A stretch of DNA of 64,000 nucleotides from GWA1-54-12 sp964489845 (GTDB lineage: Bacteria > Patescibacteriota > Minisyncoccia > UBA6257 > GWB1-50-10): the NCBI GenBank assembly GCA_964489845.1, contig CAZAZV010000001.1, positions 4,591 to 68,590 on the forward strand, in the 5' to 3' direction. This document shows, in pieces, positions 17,541-25,815 of the stretch. Positions within the stretch are counted from its first letter, which is position 1. Every line of letters begins with the position of its first letter. The notes beneath the pieces are model-generated. The model searched no databases, was not told the origin of the DNA, and worked only from the letters and a program-made list of their open reading frames with translations. The position numbers were made by a program, and so were the translations under genes.

Positions 17541-17699
17541 ACGCTTCACCTCCGTCAGATTTGCATAAGGCCGTACGACTTTATGGTGATCGCAAGATGC
17601 TCAAAATACCTCTTAAGGTGCTCACAAACGTCAGTCAATGGTTCAATCTTTCGACAATGTGAGAAAACAACACTGAATTAGACGAACTAGAGTACCATG

Positions 17700-17716
17700 C
17701 GATACAATGGAGACGT
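17700..17716. repeat. Right copy of the 17-bp direct repeat, in the dnaE leader
   Basis: Identical to 16475-16491. The TACAAT inside it (17703-17708) lies 9 nt before the dnaE ATG and may serve as its -10 box; the -35 region is weak here (TTAGAC at 17678-17683 with 19-nt spacing). Confidence 0.6.
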
Positions 17717-17717
17717 A

Positions 17718-20700
17718 ATGGCCTCCGAGACCAAAGGGTTCACCCATCTCCACGTCCACTCCCACTACTCGCTCCTCGACGGTCTCGCCCAAATCGACCC
17801 GCTCCTCGACCGTGTGAAAGAGCTCGGCATGGAAGCGATAGCACTCACCGACCACGGCAATCTCTACGGCGCCATCGAGTTTTATAAGAAAGCGAAGGCG
17901 CGCGAGGTGAAACCGATTTTGGGCGTCGAGGCGTACGTCGCGCCGCGCGGCGCGAAGCACAAGGGTACCCCCGACGACCGCGTGCGGCATCACCTCACTC
18001 TCCTCGCGAAAAACGACATCGGCTGGCACAATCTCATCCGCCTTGTCACCGCATCGCACCTCGAGGGGTTCTACTATAAGCCCCGCATCGACGACGAGCT
18101 TCTCACGGCGTACCACGAAGGCCTCATCTGCCTCTCGGGATGCTTCTCGGGAGAACTCGCGAAAGCTGTCTCCGAAGGACGGCTCGATGCGGCGGAAACG
18201 GTGGTGAAAAAATACCAGGCGCTCTTCGGCGGCGACTTTTATCTCGAAATCCAGCCGCACACGCCGCAGCTACACGAGGCGTACGCCGCGCTCGCAAAAA
18301 AGTTCAGCGTGAAGCTCGTCGCAACGCACGACGTCCACTACGTCAAAAAAGAGGATAAAGACGCGCACGAAATCCTGCTTGCCGTGCAGACACGCTCGCC
18401 CATCGACGACGCTGACCGCATGTCGATGAAAGAATTCGACATCTACCTCAAATCTCCCGAGGAGATGGCGGAGCATTTCAAGCGTTACCCCGAGGCGCTC
18501 GCGGCGACGCAGGAAATCGCGGACAAGTGCAACGTCGAGATACGGCTCGGCGAAACAAAGATTCCAAAGTTCGACACGCCGAATGGCGAGTCGACGTTCG
18601 CGTACTTAAAACAACTCGTCGAGGAGCGCTTGCCGAAGCGTTTCAAGGAAAAGACGAAAGAAATAGAAGAACGCCTGGAGAAAGAGTTGGGCGTCATCGA
18701 GAAAACGGGTTTCGCCGATTACTTCCTCATCGTCCAGGACTTCGTCATGTGGGCGAAGGAGCACGGCATTGTCGTCGGACCGGGGCGCGGTTCCGCGGCG
18801 GGAAGCTTGATTTCGTATGTCCTCGGCATCACCGACGTCGACCCGCTGCGATACGACCTCCTTTTCGAACGGTTCCTGAACCCCGAACGTATCCAGGCGC
18901 CCGATATCGACATCGACTTCACCGACATCCGGCGCGACGAGGTGCTCGCCTATGTGCGGGAAACATACGGTGCCGACCGCGTCGCGCAAATCATCACGTT
19001 CGGGACCATGATGGCGCGCGCCGCCATCCGCGACACCGGCCGTGCACTCGGCTATCCGTACGGTTTCTGCGATGAACTCGCGAAGCTGATTCCCTTCAAC
19101 GCAACGATACAAAAAGCGCTCGACGATGTCGCTGAACTCAAGGAAAAATACAACACCGACAAGGAGGTGAGGCGGCTCATCGACAACGCGAAAAAACTCG
19201 AGGGTGTCGCACGGCATGCGTCGGTCCATGCCTGCGGCGTCGTCATCGCTCCCGAACCGCTCGTACAAAACGTCCCCCTGCAATACGCGCCGGGCGGAAC
19301 CGAGGAAATGAATATTATCGTCACGCAGTTCGAGGGGCACAGCGTCGAAGACGTCGGGCTCCTCAAGATGGACTTCCTCGGCCTCCGGAACCTCACCATT
19401 ATCGAAAAAGCGCTCCGTCTCGTGAAGGAACACGAGGGAAAAGACGTGGACATTACGGATATCCCACTCAACGACAGCGCGACATACAAAATCCTCCAAG
19501 AAGGAGAAACGACCGGCGTGTTCCAGCTCGAATCGAGCGGGATGCGCCGCTACCTGAAACAGCTGAAACCGTCGGACTTCGAGGACATCGTCGCGATGAA
19601 CGCGCTGTACCGCCCGGGACCGATGGAGTTGATCCCCCATTATATCAAGCGCAAATTCGGAGAAGAGGACGTCACGTACCTCCACCCGTCGCTCGAACCG
19701 ATTCTTGCGAGCACGTACGGCATCGGCGTGTATCAGGAACAGATGATGCGCATCGCACGAGACCTCGCGGGTTTCTCGCTGTCGGAAGCGGATACGCTAC
19801 GGAAAGCCATCGGCAAAAAAATCAAGAAGCTTCTTGCGGAGCAGAAGGAAAAGTTGGTGCAGGGAATGATCGACAACGGTATCGACGAGCGGACGGCGGA
19901 AAAAATTTGGAACCTGTTCCCGCCCTTCGCGCGCTACGGCTTCAACCGGAGCCACGCGGTATCGTATGCGATGGTGGGCTACCGTACCGCATATCTGAAA
20001 GCGCACTATCCCGTGGAGTTCATGACCGCGCTCTTCAATGTTAGTAACGGAGACACCGACCGCATAAACTTCCTTGTCACCGAGGCGCGGCGGCTTGGAC
20101 TCGATGTCTTGCCGCCGGACGTGAACGAAAGCGAGCGGGATTTCACCATCGTTGGGAAAAACGAGATACGCTTCGGCCTCGCCTCGATTAAAAATATCGG
20201 CTACCACATCGTGGATATCGTGATCGAAGAACGCGGGCGCGGCGGCCCCTACGGAGACATTACCGATTTTTTGAGTCGCATCCACCACCGCGACTTCAAC
20301 AAAAAATCACTGGAGAACTTCATCAAAAGCGGCGCACTTTCCTCACTCGGCTTGAAGCGCAAGCAAGGCATCGAGAACATCAATGAGTTGCTCCGCTTCA
20401 ATCAAGCGACAAAAGACGGCAGCGACGCCTCGCAGGGAAATTTATTCGGGGGAAAACCATTTGCGACGTTGCGTCTCAAACCGGCGGAGGAAGATGATAA
20501 GCAGACCATCCTCGCGTGGGAAAAAGAGCTGCTCGGCCTTTATCTCACCGACCATCCCTTCGCGCAGTACGCGAAAAAAGTTCAGGGGAAAGTCACGCCG
20601 ATTCGCGAGCTGAAGGAAGAGCACGGCAACAGCCGCGACGCGCAGTATCTTGTAGCAGGCATCGTGACCAACATGACGCGCCTCATGACAAAGAAGGGTG

Positions 20701-20891
20701 ACCCGATGCTCTTCGTGACGCTCGAAGACGAGCAGGATGCTATCGAGGTTATCGTGTTTAACAACACCCTCGAGCGGACGCGCGACCTGTGGCAGGAAGG
20801 CGCCGCGCTCGCCGTGAAGGGAACGCTCTCGGCGCGCGACGACGTGCCAAAACTCATCTGCAACGCCGCGAAGAAGCTCTCACCATCCTGA
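17718..20891 (+). CDS. dnaE: DNA polymerase III alpha subunit
   Basis: This is the replicative polymerase catalytic subunit. The 1057-residue protein has an N-terminal PHP domain (FTHLHVHSHYSLLDG, later ALTDHGNLYGA), the polymerase core with GPGRGSAAGS and PDIDIDF (catalytic Asp pair), and a C-terminal OB-fold-like part (YLVAGIVTNMTRLMTKKGDP). It is a little shorter than E. coli DnaE. The ATG at 17718 is chosen because the earlier ATG at 17697 lies upstream of the likely -10 box. The 3' end overlaps convergent thrS by 12 bp. Confidence 0.97.
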   Translation: MASETKGFTHLHVHSHYSLLDGLAQIDPLLDRVKELGMEAIALTDHGNLYGAIEFYKKAKAREVKPILGVEAYVAPRGAKHKGTPDDRVRHHLTLLAKNDIGWHNLIRLVTASHLEGFYYKPRIDDELLTAYHEGLICLSGCFSGELAKAVSEGRLDAAETVVKKYQALFGGDFYLEIQPHTPQLHEAYAALAKKFSVKLVATHDVHYVKKEDKDAHEILLAVQTRSPIDDADRMSMKEFDIYLKSPEEMAEHFKRYPEALAATQEIADKCNVEIRLGETKIPKFDTPNGESTFAYLKQLVEERLPKRFKEKTKEIEERLEKELGVIEKTGFADYFLIVQDFVMWAKEHGIVVGPGRGSAAGSLISYVLGITDVDPLRYDLLFERFLNPERIQAPDIDIDFTDIRRDEVLAYVRETYGADRVAQIITFGTMMARAAIRDTGRALGYPYGFCDELAKLIPFNATIQKALDDVAELKEKYNTDKEVRRLIDNAKKLEGVARHASVHACGVVIAPEPLVQNVPLQYAPGGTEEMNIIVTQFEGHSVEDVGLLKMDFLGLRNLTIIEKALRLVKEHEGKDVDITDIPLNDSATYKILQEGETTGVFQLESSGMRRYLKQLKPSDFEDIVAMNALYRPGPMELIPHYIKRKFGEEDVTYLHPSLEPILASTYGIGVYQEQMMRIARDLAGFSLSEADTLRKAIGKKIKKLLAEQKEKLVQGMIDNGIDERTAEKIWNLFPPFARYGFNRSHAVSYAMVGYRTAYLKAHYPVEFMTALFNVSNGDTDRINFLVTEARRLGLDVLPPDVNESERDFTIVGKNEIRFGLASIKNIGYHIVDIVIEERGRGGPYGDITDFLSRIHHRDFNKKSLENFIKSGALSSLGLKRKQGIENINELLRFNQATKDGSDASQGNLFGGKPFATLRLKPAEEDDKQTILAWEKELLGLYLTDHPFAQYAKKVQGKVTPIRELKEEHGNSRDAQYLVAGIVTNMTRLMTKKGDPMLFVTLEDEQDAIEVIVFNNTLERTRDLWQEGAALAVKGTLSARDDVPKLICNAAKKLSPS

Positions 20892-22613
20892 GCCGGAAAA
20901 TTCTTCCACTGTCATCTCGCGCTGGCTCCCGTCATCGCGCGAGCGGACGTTGACGGTCTTCGAGGCAATTTCCTTGTCGCCCACCACGACGATGTACGGA
21001 ACCTTCTCAAGCTCCGCCTTACGGATGCGGTTGCCCAAGGTTTCGTTCGGCTCGGGGAACTCGACGCGCGCGCCGCGCTTCACGAGCGCTCCCATAACCT
21101 CCTTCGCGTATCCGGAGTGTTTTTCCCCGATGGGGAGTATGACGACCTGCACCGGTGCGAGCCAGGCGGGGAATGCGCCGCCATAATGCTCGATGAGCAC
21201 GCCAAAGAATCGCTCGGGCGAGCCGACGAGTGCGCTGTGTATCATGAGCGGCGTATGTTCTCCCCCATCCTCGCCGACGTAGGTGATGCCGAAACGGCCC
21301 GGCATGTTCATATCAAGCTGGATGGTCGAAAGTTGCCATTCTCTCCCGATCACATCGCGCGCCATGAGGTCCATCTTCGGTCCATAGAACGCCGCTTCTC
21401 CTTCGGCGCGAACATACTCAATACCCGCTGCATCGAGGAGTGCCTGCATCTGCCGCTGCGCGGACTCCCACACCACGTCATCGCCAAGATATTGTTCCTT
21501 CTTCGCCTCGTCGCGGAGCGAAAATCTGATGTAATAATCCATACCATAGTACCCCATCGCCCGCTTAATGGCATCGAGGAGACGCGAAAACTCCTCCTCG
21601 AGTTGATCGGGTCGGCAAAAACAGTGCGCGTCGTCCTGCGAGAAAGAACGGAGTCGTGTCAGGCCCGACAACTCGCCGGGTTTCTCGTCGCGATACAAAA
21701 GCGAGAAATCGGCGTATCGCAACGGCAAATCGCGGTAGCTTCGCGACTGGGATGCGTAGATCTGCACATGCTGCGGACAGTTCATCGGTTTCAAGAAATA
21801 CTCGTCATCCGTATAGTTTGATTGCACGCGAAACATGCTATCGCGGTACTTGTCGTAATGGCCGGATGTTTTGAAAAGCTCTGCGCGGTTTATCTGCGGT
21901 GTCTGCACTTCCTGGTATCCCATTTCCCTGCGGAGCATGCGAGAGTAATTCTTGATTTCCGAAAGCACGATTGCTCCCTTGGGTGTATAGAGCGGAAGAC
22001 CGGGGCCAACGAGTTCAGAAAACGCGAATAAATCCAATTCCTTTCCGAGCTTCCGGTGATCGCGCCGCCGCGCTTCTTCTGCACGCCGCAGGTACTCATC
22101 GAGTTCCCGTTTCGTCCCGAACGCCGCGCCGTAGATACGCGTCAACATTTCGTTGTGCTCGTCGCCCCGCCAGTATGCACCGGCGATATGCGTCAGTTTG
22201 AATCCGTCGAGCGGAATTTCCGATGTGTTATCCACGTGCCCGCCTTTGCAGAGGTCGGTAAACGCGTCACCGGCGTCATACACCGACAACTCCTTTCCTT
22301 CCCGCTCGTACTCACCGATAAGTTCCAGCTTGAACGGTTCGTCCGCAAAAAGTTTCCGGAGTTCCTGCGCCGGGAGCACGCGCTTCGAGAATGGCAGTGT
22401 ATGCGCCGCAAGTTCACGCATCTTCGCTTCGATGGTCGGGAGCGTTTCAGCTCCGAGCGCCGCGCCCGCCGGGATGCGAAAGTCATAATAAAACCCGTTC
22501 TCGATAACGGGTCCAATGCCGAGCTTCACGCCCGGATACAATTCCCTCATGGCAGCCGCCAGAAGGTGCGAGAGAGAATGGCGAATGAGAAAAACGCGTT
22601 CCGATTCCTCCAT
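20880..22613 (-). CDS. thrS: Threonyl-tRNA synthetase lacking the TGS domain
   Basis: It charges tRNA-Thr. At 577 residues it is about 60 shorter than usual and begins directly with the editing (N2) domain: the HxxxH motif RHSLSHLLAAAM is at residues 11-22, so the N-terminal TGS domain is missing. The editing Cys region GGHVDNT and the catalytic class II motifs (LRSFSQDDAHCFC, the zinc ligands MNCPQH, and the C-terminal anticodon domain VQVVILPIGEKHSGYA) are present. Loss of TGS is seen in some reduced genomes and should not prevent aminoacylation. No T-box-like leader is seen upstream. Confidence 0.94.
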   Translation of the reverse strand: MEESERVFLIRHSLSHLLAAAMRELYPGVKLGIGPVIENGFYYDFRIPAGAALGAETLPTIEAKMRELAAHTLPFSKRVLPAQELRKLFADEPFKLELIGEYEREGKELSVYDAGDAFTDLCKGGHVDNTSEIPLDGFKLTHIAGAYWRGDEHNEMLTRIYGAAFGTKRELDEYLRRAEEARRRDHRKLGKELDLFAFSELVGPGLPLYTPKGAIVLSEIKNYSRMLRREMGYQEVQTPQINRAELFKTSGHYDKYRDSMFRVQSNYTDDEYFLKPMNCPQHVQIYASQSRSYRDLPLRYADFSLLYRDEKPGELSGLTRLRSFSQDDAHCFCRPDQLEEEFSRLLDAIKRAMGYYGMDYYIRFSLRDEAKKEQYLGDDVVWESAQRQMQALLDAAGIEYVRAEGEAAFYGPKMDLMARDVIGREWQLSTIQLDMNMPGRFGITYVGEDGGEHTPLMIHSALVGSPERFFGVLIEHYGGAFPAWLAPVQVVILPIGEKHSGYAKEVMGALVKRGARVEFPEPNETLGNRIRKAELEKVPYIVVVGDKEIASKTVNVRSRDDGSQREMTVEEFSGSGW

Positions 22614-22628
22614 ACCGCAATCCTATGC

Positions 22629-23123
22629 TTAGTGGAGAATGACGTCAACGCTCGTCGCGGTGAATGTTTGCGAGTCGCGGATATTCGCGTCGGTCGTGAA
22701 CTTGACACTCGAGCCCTTCATGACCGCGGCAGCGGTGGAAGTGGCGATCGTCGGAGAACCGTACCGGTCAACTTTGGTGTAGTCGATGGTCCGGACCTGG
22801 GTTGCGGCGTCCATGGTCACCTGCCGCGTCACCTTCGCGCGTGGAGAACCGTCGAGGTGTGGCAGATAATCTGCCGGATCGTCAAACTGTGCCGTGAACA
22901 CGGCGCCGTACCGGTCGGTCACGGTCCCGCTCATCGTGTGTATCACTTCCGGCGGGGGCGGATAGACAACCTGTACGATCTTCGTCAAATCGTCGGCTTT
23001 CTTCTGCAAATCAGCCGTCCCCTGCACCTTCCCGAGATAAAATCCGCCGCCGAAAGCGACGACGACAAACACAAAAGCGACAAAGGGGCCCTTCACCGAC
23101 TTCAGTTTATTCTCGGAAACCAT
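22629..23123 (-). CDS. Membrane-anchored hypothetical protein
   Basis: About 164 residues from the ATG at 23123. One transmembrane segment (FVAFVFVVVAFGGGFYLG, near residues 14-31) is followed by a coiled linker and a beta-rich domain of about 110 residues with SGTVTDRYGAVFTAQFDDP. The phrase 'GTVTxxxG..l.v' resembles the DUF5666-type fold seen in many CPR surface proteins, but the match is loose. It is downstream of thrS promoter region on the same strand and divergent from miaA. Confidence 0.65.
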   Translation of the reverse strand: MVSENKLKSVKGPFVAFVFVVVAFGGGFYLGKVQGTADLQKKADDLTKIVQVVYPPPPEVIHTMSGTVTDRYGAVFTAQFDDPADYLPHLDGSPRAKVTRQVTMDAATQVRTIDYTKVDRYGSPTIATSTAAAVMKGSSVKFTTDANIRDSQTFTATSVDVILH

Positions 23124-23175
23124 AGAATGTATATTTACATTATAGCACAAAGCACCCTACCATAGAGAGAATCCT

Positions 23176-24051
23176 GTGGATAACCGAAAACAAAAACTCA
23201 TCGCCGTCGTAGGCCCCACCGCATCGGGCAAGACGGAACTCTCCTTGAAACTCGCGAAACAATACGGCGGAGAGATCGTCTCCGCCGACTCGCGGCAGGT
23301 ATACAAAGATATGGACGTCGGCACGGCGAAAATTTCCCCCGCCGAGCGGGGCGGCATCCCGCATCACCTCATTGACGTCGCGACTCCCAATAAACAATTC
23401 ACGGTCGCCGATTACGTCCGTCTGGCGCACGCCGCAATCGACGATATCATCGCGCGCGGCAAGCTCCCTATCGTGTGCGGCGGGACGATGTTCTATCTCG
23501 ACGCGCTTCTGTATGACAAGGCGATTCCTGCCGTGCCGCCGGATAAAAATCTCCGGAGGGAGCTGGAGAAGAAAACTCCGGAGGCGTTATACGCGGAATT
23601 GAAAAGACGCGACCCGCGCCGCGCCGCGGACATAGACCAAGGAAACAAGCGCCGCCTCATCCGCGCACTCGAAATCATCCGCGCCACCGGCAAGCCCATT
23701 CCGCCTTCAAACCATATTGAAGTTGAACTTCCATGCATGTATGGAAGTTCAACTTCAATACAGTTCATTGCACCGAAGCGAACGCGTGAAGAGTTGAAAG
23801 AACGGATTAAGCAGCGCGTGTATGAGCGGTGGAACGGCATCGTAAAAGAGACGAATATGCTGCACGAGAAGTACGGACTCGCGTGGGGAAAGCTCGATTC
23901 GTTCGGTCTCGAGTACCGCTACGCGACACGGTTCATTCTCGGCACACTTTCCGGGGAGGAAGCACGAGAACGCCTCGTGTCGGCAACGTGGCGCTATGCC
24001 AAGCACCAACTCGCCTGGTGCGCGAAACGCCCAGTGCAATGGATTCAATAA
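23176..24051 (+). CDS. miaA: tRNA dimethylallyltransferase
   Basis: MiaA adds a dimethylallyl group to A37 of tRNAs that read U-starting codons. The GTG start at 23176 gives 291 residues with the P-loop GPTASGKTELS, SADSRQVYKDMDVGTAK, and GIPHHLID. A stretch of about 15 codons at 23715-23760 is a perfect palindrome that adds HIEVELPCMYGSSTSIQ between the conserved IPPSN and FIAPKRTREEL. The insertion keeps the frame and sits in a region that varies between MiaA proteins. The gene is divergent from the 22629 gene. Confidence 0.93.
   Translation: MDNRKQKLIAVVGPTASGKTELSLKLAKQYGGEIVSADSRQVYKDMDVGTAKISPAERGGIPHHLIDVATPNKQFTVADYVRLAHAAIDDIIARGKLPIVCGGTMFYLDALLYDKAIPAVPPDKNLRRELEKKTPEALYAELKRRDPRRAADIDQGNKRRLIRALEIIRATGKPIPPSNHIEVELPCMYGSSTSIQFIAPKRTREELKERIKQRVYERWNGIVKETNMLHEKYGLAWGKLDSFGLEYRYATRFILGTLSGEEARERLVSATWRYAKHQLAWCAKRPVQWIQ
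23715..23760. repeat. 46-bp perfect palindrome inside miaA
   Basis: The arms 23715-23734 and 23741-23760 are perfect 20-bp inverted complements around a 6-nt centre (GCATGT). Length divisible arrangement keeps the miaA frame open. It resembles palindromic elements found inside genes of Rickettsia (RPE) in style, not in sequence. No second copy was seen in the window. Confidence 0.8.
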
Positions 24052-24061
24052 CGTCTACAAA

Positions 24062-25186
24062 TCACCCTTGCCCAAATAACGGTTTCATCATTTCAATCTT
24101 AAAAGGTGGGGTTATTCCCCCTTGTACGATTTGTTTATAAATAACGGAGATTTCTGCTCCAATGTGACAGTAGAGCGAGGGGAATGTCGCACAACGGTGC
24201 GCCTTCACTGGCTGACCCTTTCGCGTCTCAATCCTGCCTTCACAGCGTGCGCATTTAAATCTTCGGGGCTTCTCGAAAGAAAACAAACGCTGAAAATCAG
24301 TGTTTCTCTTGGTTATTTGCAAAAAACTGCTCCTGGAAAACATGGGCATGTGTGACAATCTTTCAAAAAAACCGTAGTCATTCCCATAGTGCTTAATTCC
24401 CGCAAGCGCCAATGTCCAAAAAAATACTTCATATGAAGGTAATATGGTACCGTCCGCAATCCCATGAATTGCGTCTTTTGCGCGCACATTGAGGGTCCTA
24501 CCATGTACATCTCGGAACATTCTTCTCTGAAAGATATCCCCATTACCAAGAATGCCCCCTATGCCGCATGGCACTCCTAATGTTTCGCCCACGCACCACG
24601 CTACCCATTGCCGGAAACGTTCGTCTCTCGTAAAAGACGCCATCGAGGCAACAAAATCAGAAACACTACTAAGTTCAAACAGTCTGTAAAAACGTTTAAG
24701 AATCTCCTTATAAAAATCTGCGGGGTCACGCGTCGTGCTCAAAGCGCTTTCATATAAATTCCTCACAGCGCCAAAGTTCTTCAGGAACACTGCAACATTT
24801 CGTTCACGATAGCTATGTGGGACATCAGTGACCTCACAAAACGCATTGGTAATGCAATTCTGCAGCATATTAAAGTCAATGCCGTGTACAGATTGGAGAG
24901 AATACGGCGTCCCTTCCCGCAGAAAAGTAAATTCGGGAGATGGGGCAAGAAAACCAACGTCAAGCCCGATCGCAGCACATAGGTTCCCGTTCTTTACCGG
25001 CTCAATACAATCCCAAAGAATTGGTAACACACGACCACCTTCCTTATTCAGGTCACAAAGTGCTACGTGAGCGGAAAGCATTCGCTCATGAGGACTCGTG
25101 TAGGGGTGGTCTATGGTTGATACGATTTCTGCACCAAATATCCCCCTAAACCTTTTATGGCACGTGTCTATTCCGCCAGCAGCCAT
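24062..25186 (-). CDS. Unknown protein with C-terminal Cys-rich segment, linked to AK-GCHII and CYTH genes
   Basis: The 374-residue protein is not recognised. It begins MAAGGIDTCHKRFRG and has phrases such as LGVPCGIGGILGNGDIFQRR and AIHGIADGTILPSYEVFFW that look like an enzyme core, and a C-terminal segment with FKCARCEGRIETRKGQ plus further Cys and His residues that may bind zinc. There is no membrane segment. Its start overlaps the CYTH gene stop by 1 bp, so the three genes 27102-24062 form one operon. A role in nucleotide chemistry can be inferred only from the partners. Confidence 0.6.
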   Translation of the reverse strand: MAAGGIDTCHKRFRGIFGAEIVSTIDHPYTSPHERMLSAHVALCDLNKEGGRVLPILWDCIEPVKNGNLCAAIGLDVGFLAPSPEFTFLREGTPYSLQSVHGIDFNMLQNCITNAFCEVTDVPHSYRERNVAVFLKNFGAVRNLYESALSTTRDPADFYKEILKRFYRLFELSSVSDFVASMASFTRDERFRQWVAWCVGETLGVPCGIGGILGNGDIFQRRMFRDVHGRTLNVRAKDAIHGIADGTILPSYEVFFWTLALAGIKHYGNDYGFFERLSHMPMFSRSSFLQITKRNTDFQRLFSFEKPRRFKCARCEGRIETRKGQPVKAHRCATFPSLYCHIGAEISVIYKQIVQGGITPPFKIEMMKPLFGQG

Positions 25187-25806
25187 TACATCTCGATTTT
25201 CGGCATATCACTATCAGAAAATGAGATGTGATTGTGGGGCTCGATTCCCCGTTCTCGGCACAATCTATCGTACACATCATCACAACTCTCTAATGTACTG
25301 TTTTCCACCTCCAACCCCAATACACTACACGCATGCACGATGCTATCTTCTGCACCCTCGATCTCGATAATTATGCCAAAAGGAAACGTGTCAACAGTAA
25401 CCTTCGTCCCTAGGTAATCGCGTGTTTTACGATACCGCTCATAACTTGACACCATGTGATAACCCATACACTCAAGAATTTGGATAAACTCATGAACGTT
25501 GGTTCGGAATGCCGTTTCTATTTCCTCCTCCTGCTTGACATGCGCGTCAATCTGTTCTCGTTCATCGCTCCTTAACCGACGTTTATACGAAAATTCGACA
25601 TCGCTAACACCATCCTTCGACATCCCAATTTGCCTAACCCGCAAGCGTGCGTCGCGACGAGACATTAATTGACCCTCGTTATCAAACATCATAGTTTTTT
25701 CGTACAGATCCATCGTAAGAGTGCTGTTTTTCTCTTCTATTTTCTGTACCACTTCTTCCCCTGTGCCTGAAGCCACCACAAATTTTATTTCCCGTTCTAT
25801 AGCCAT
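25186..25806 (-). CDS. CYTH-domain protein (class IV adenylate cyclase / triphosphatase-like)
   Basis: The 206-residue protein starts with MAIEREIKF, which holds the ExExK triphosphate-binding motif (Glu4, Glu6, Lys8) of the CYTH superfamily. Later come ARLRVRQIG and FSYKRRL, the usual Arg/Lys strands of the triphosphate tunnel, and VTVDTFPFGIIIEIEG, with the acidic strand IEIEG that binds metal. Members are CyaB-type adenylate cyclases or hydrolases of thiamine triphosphate, polyphosphate or nucleoside triphosphates. In this operon it may act on a nucleotide triphosphate. Confidence 0.8.
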   Translation of the reverse strand: MAIEREIKFVVASGTGEEVVQKIEEKNSTLTMDLYEKTMMFDNEGQLMSRRDARLRVRQIGMSKDGVSDVEFSYKRRLRSDEREQIDAHVKQEEEIETAFRTNVHEFIQILECMGYHMVSSYERYRKTRDYLGTKVTVDTFPFGIIIEIEGAEDSIVHACSVLGLEVENSTLESCDDVYDRLCRERGIEPHNHISFSDSDMPKIEM

Positions 25807-25815
25807 GCTTTTACT

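Noticed and set aside
17357..17640. Possible tmRNA or other structured RNA
   Set aside because: No tRNA-like acceptor or T-arm is present; the region is better explained by a short coding gene with Shine-Dalgarno and terminator.
22614..22700. T-box or other leader upstream of thrS
   Set aside because: The space between thrS and the upstream gene is only 15 bp, with no room for such a leader.
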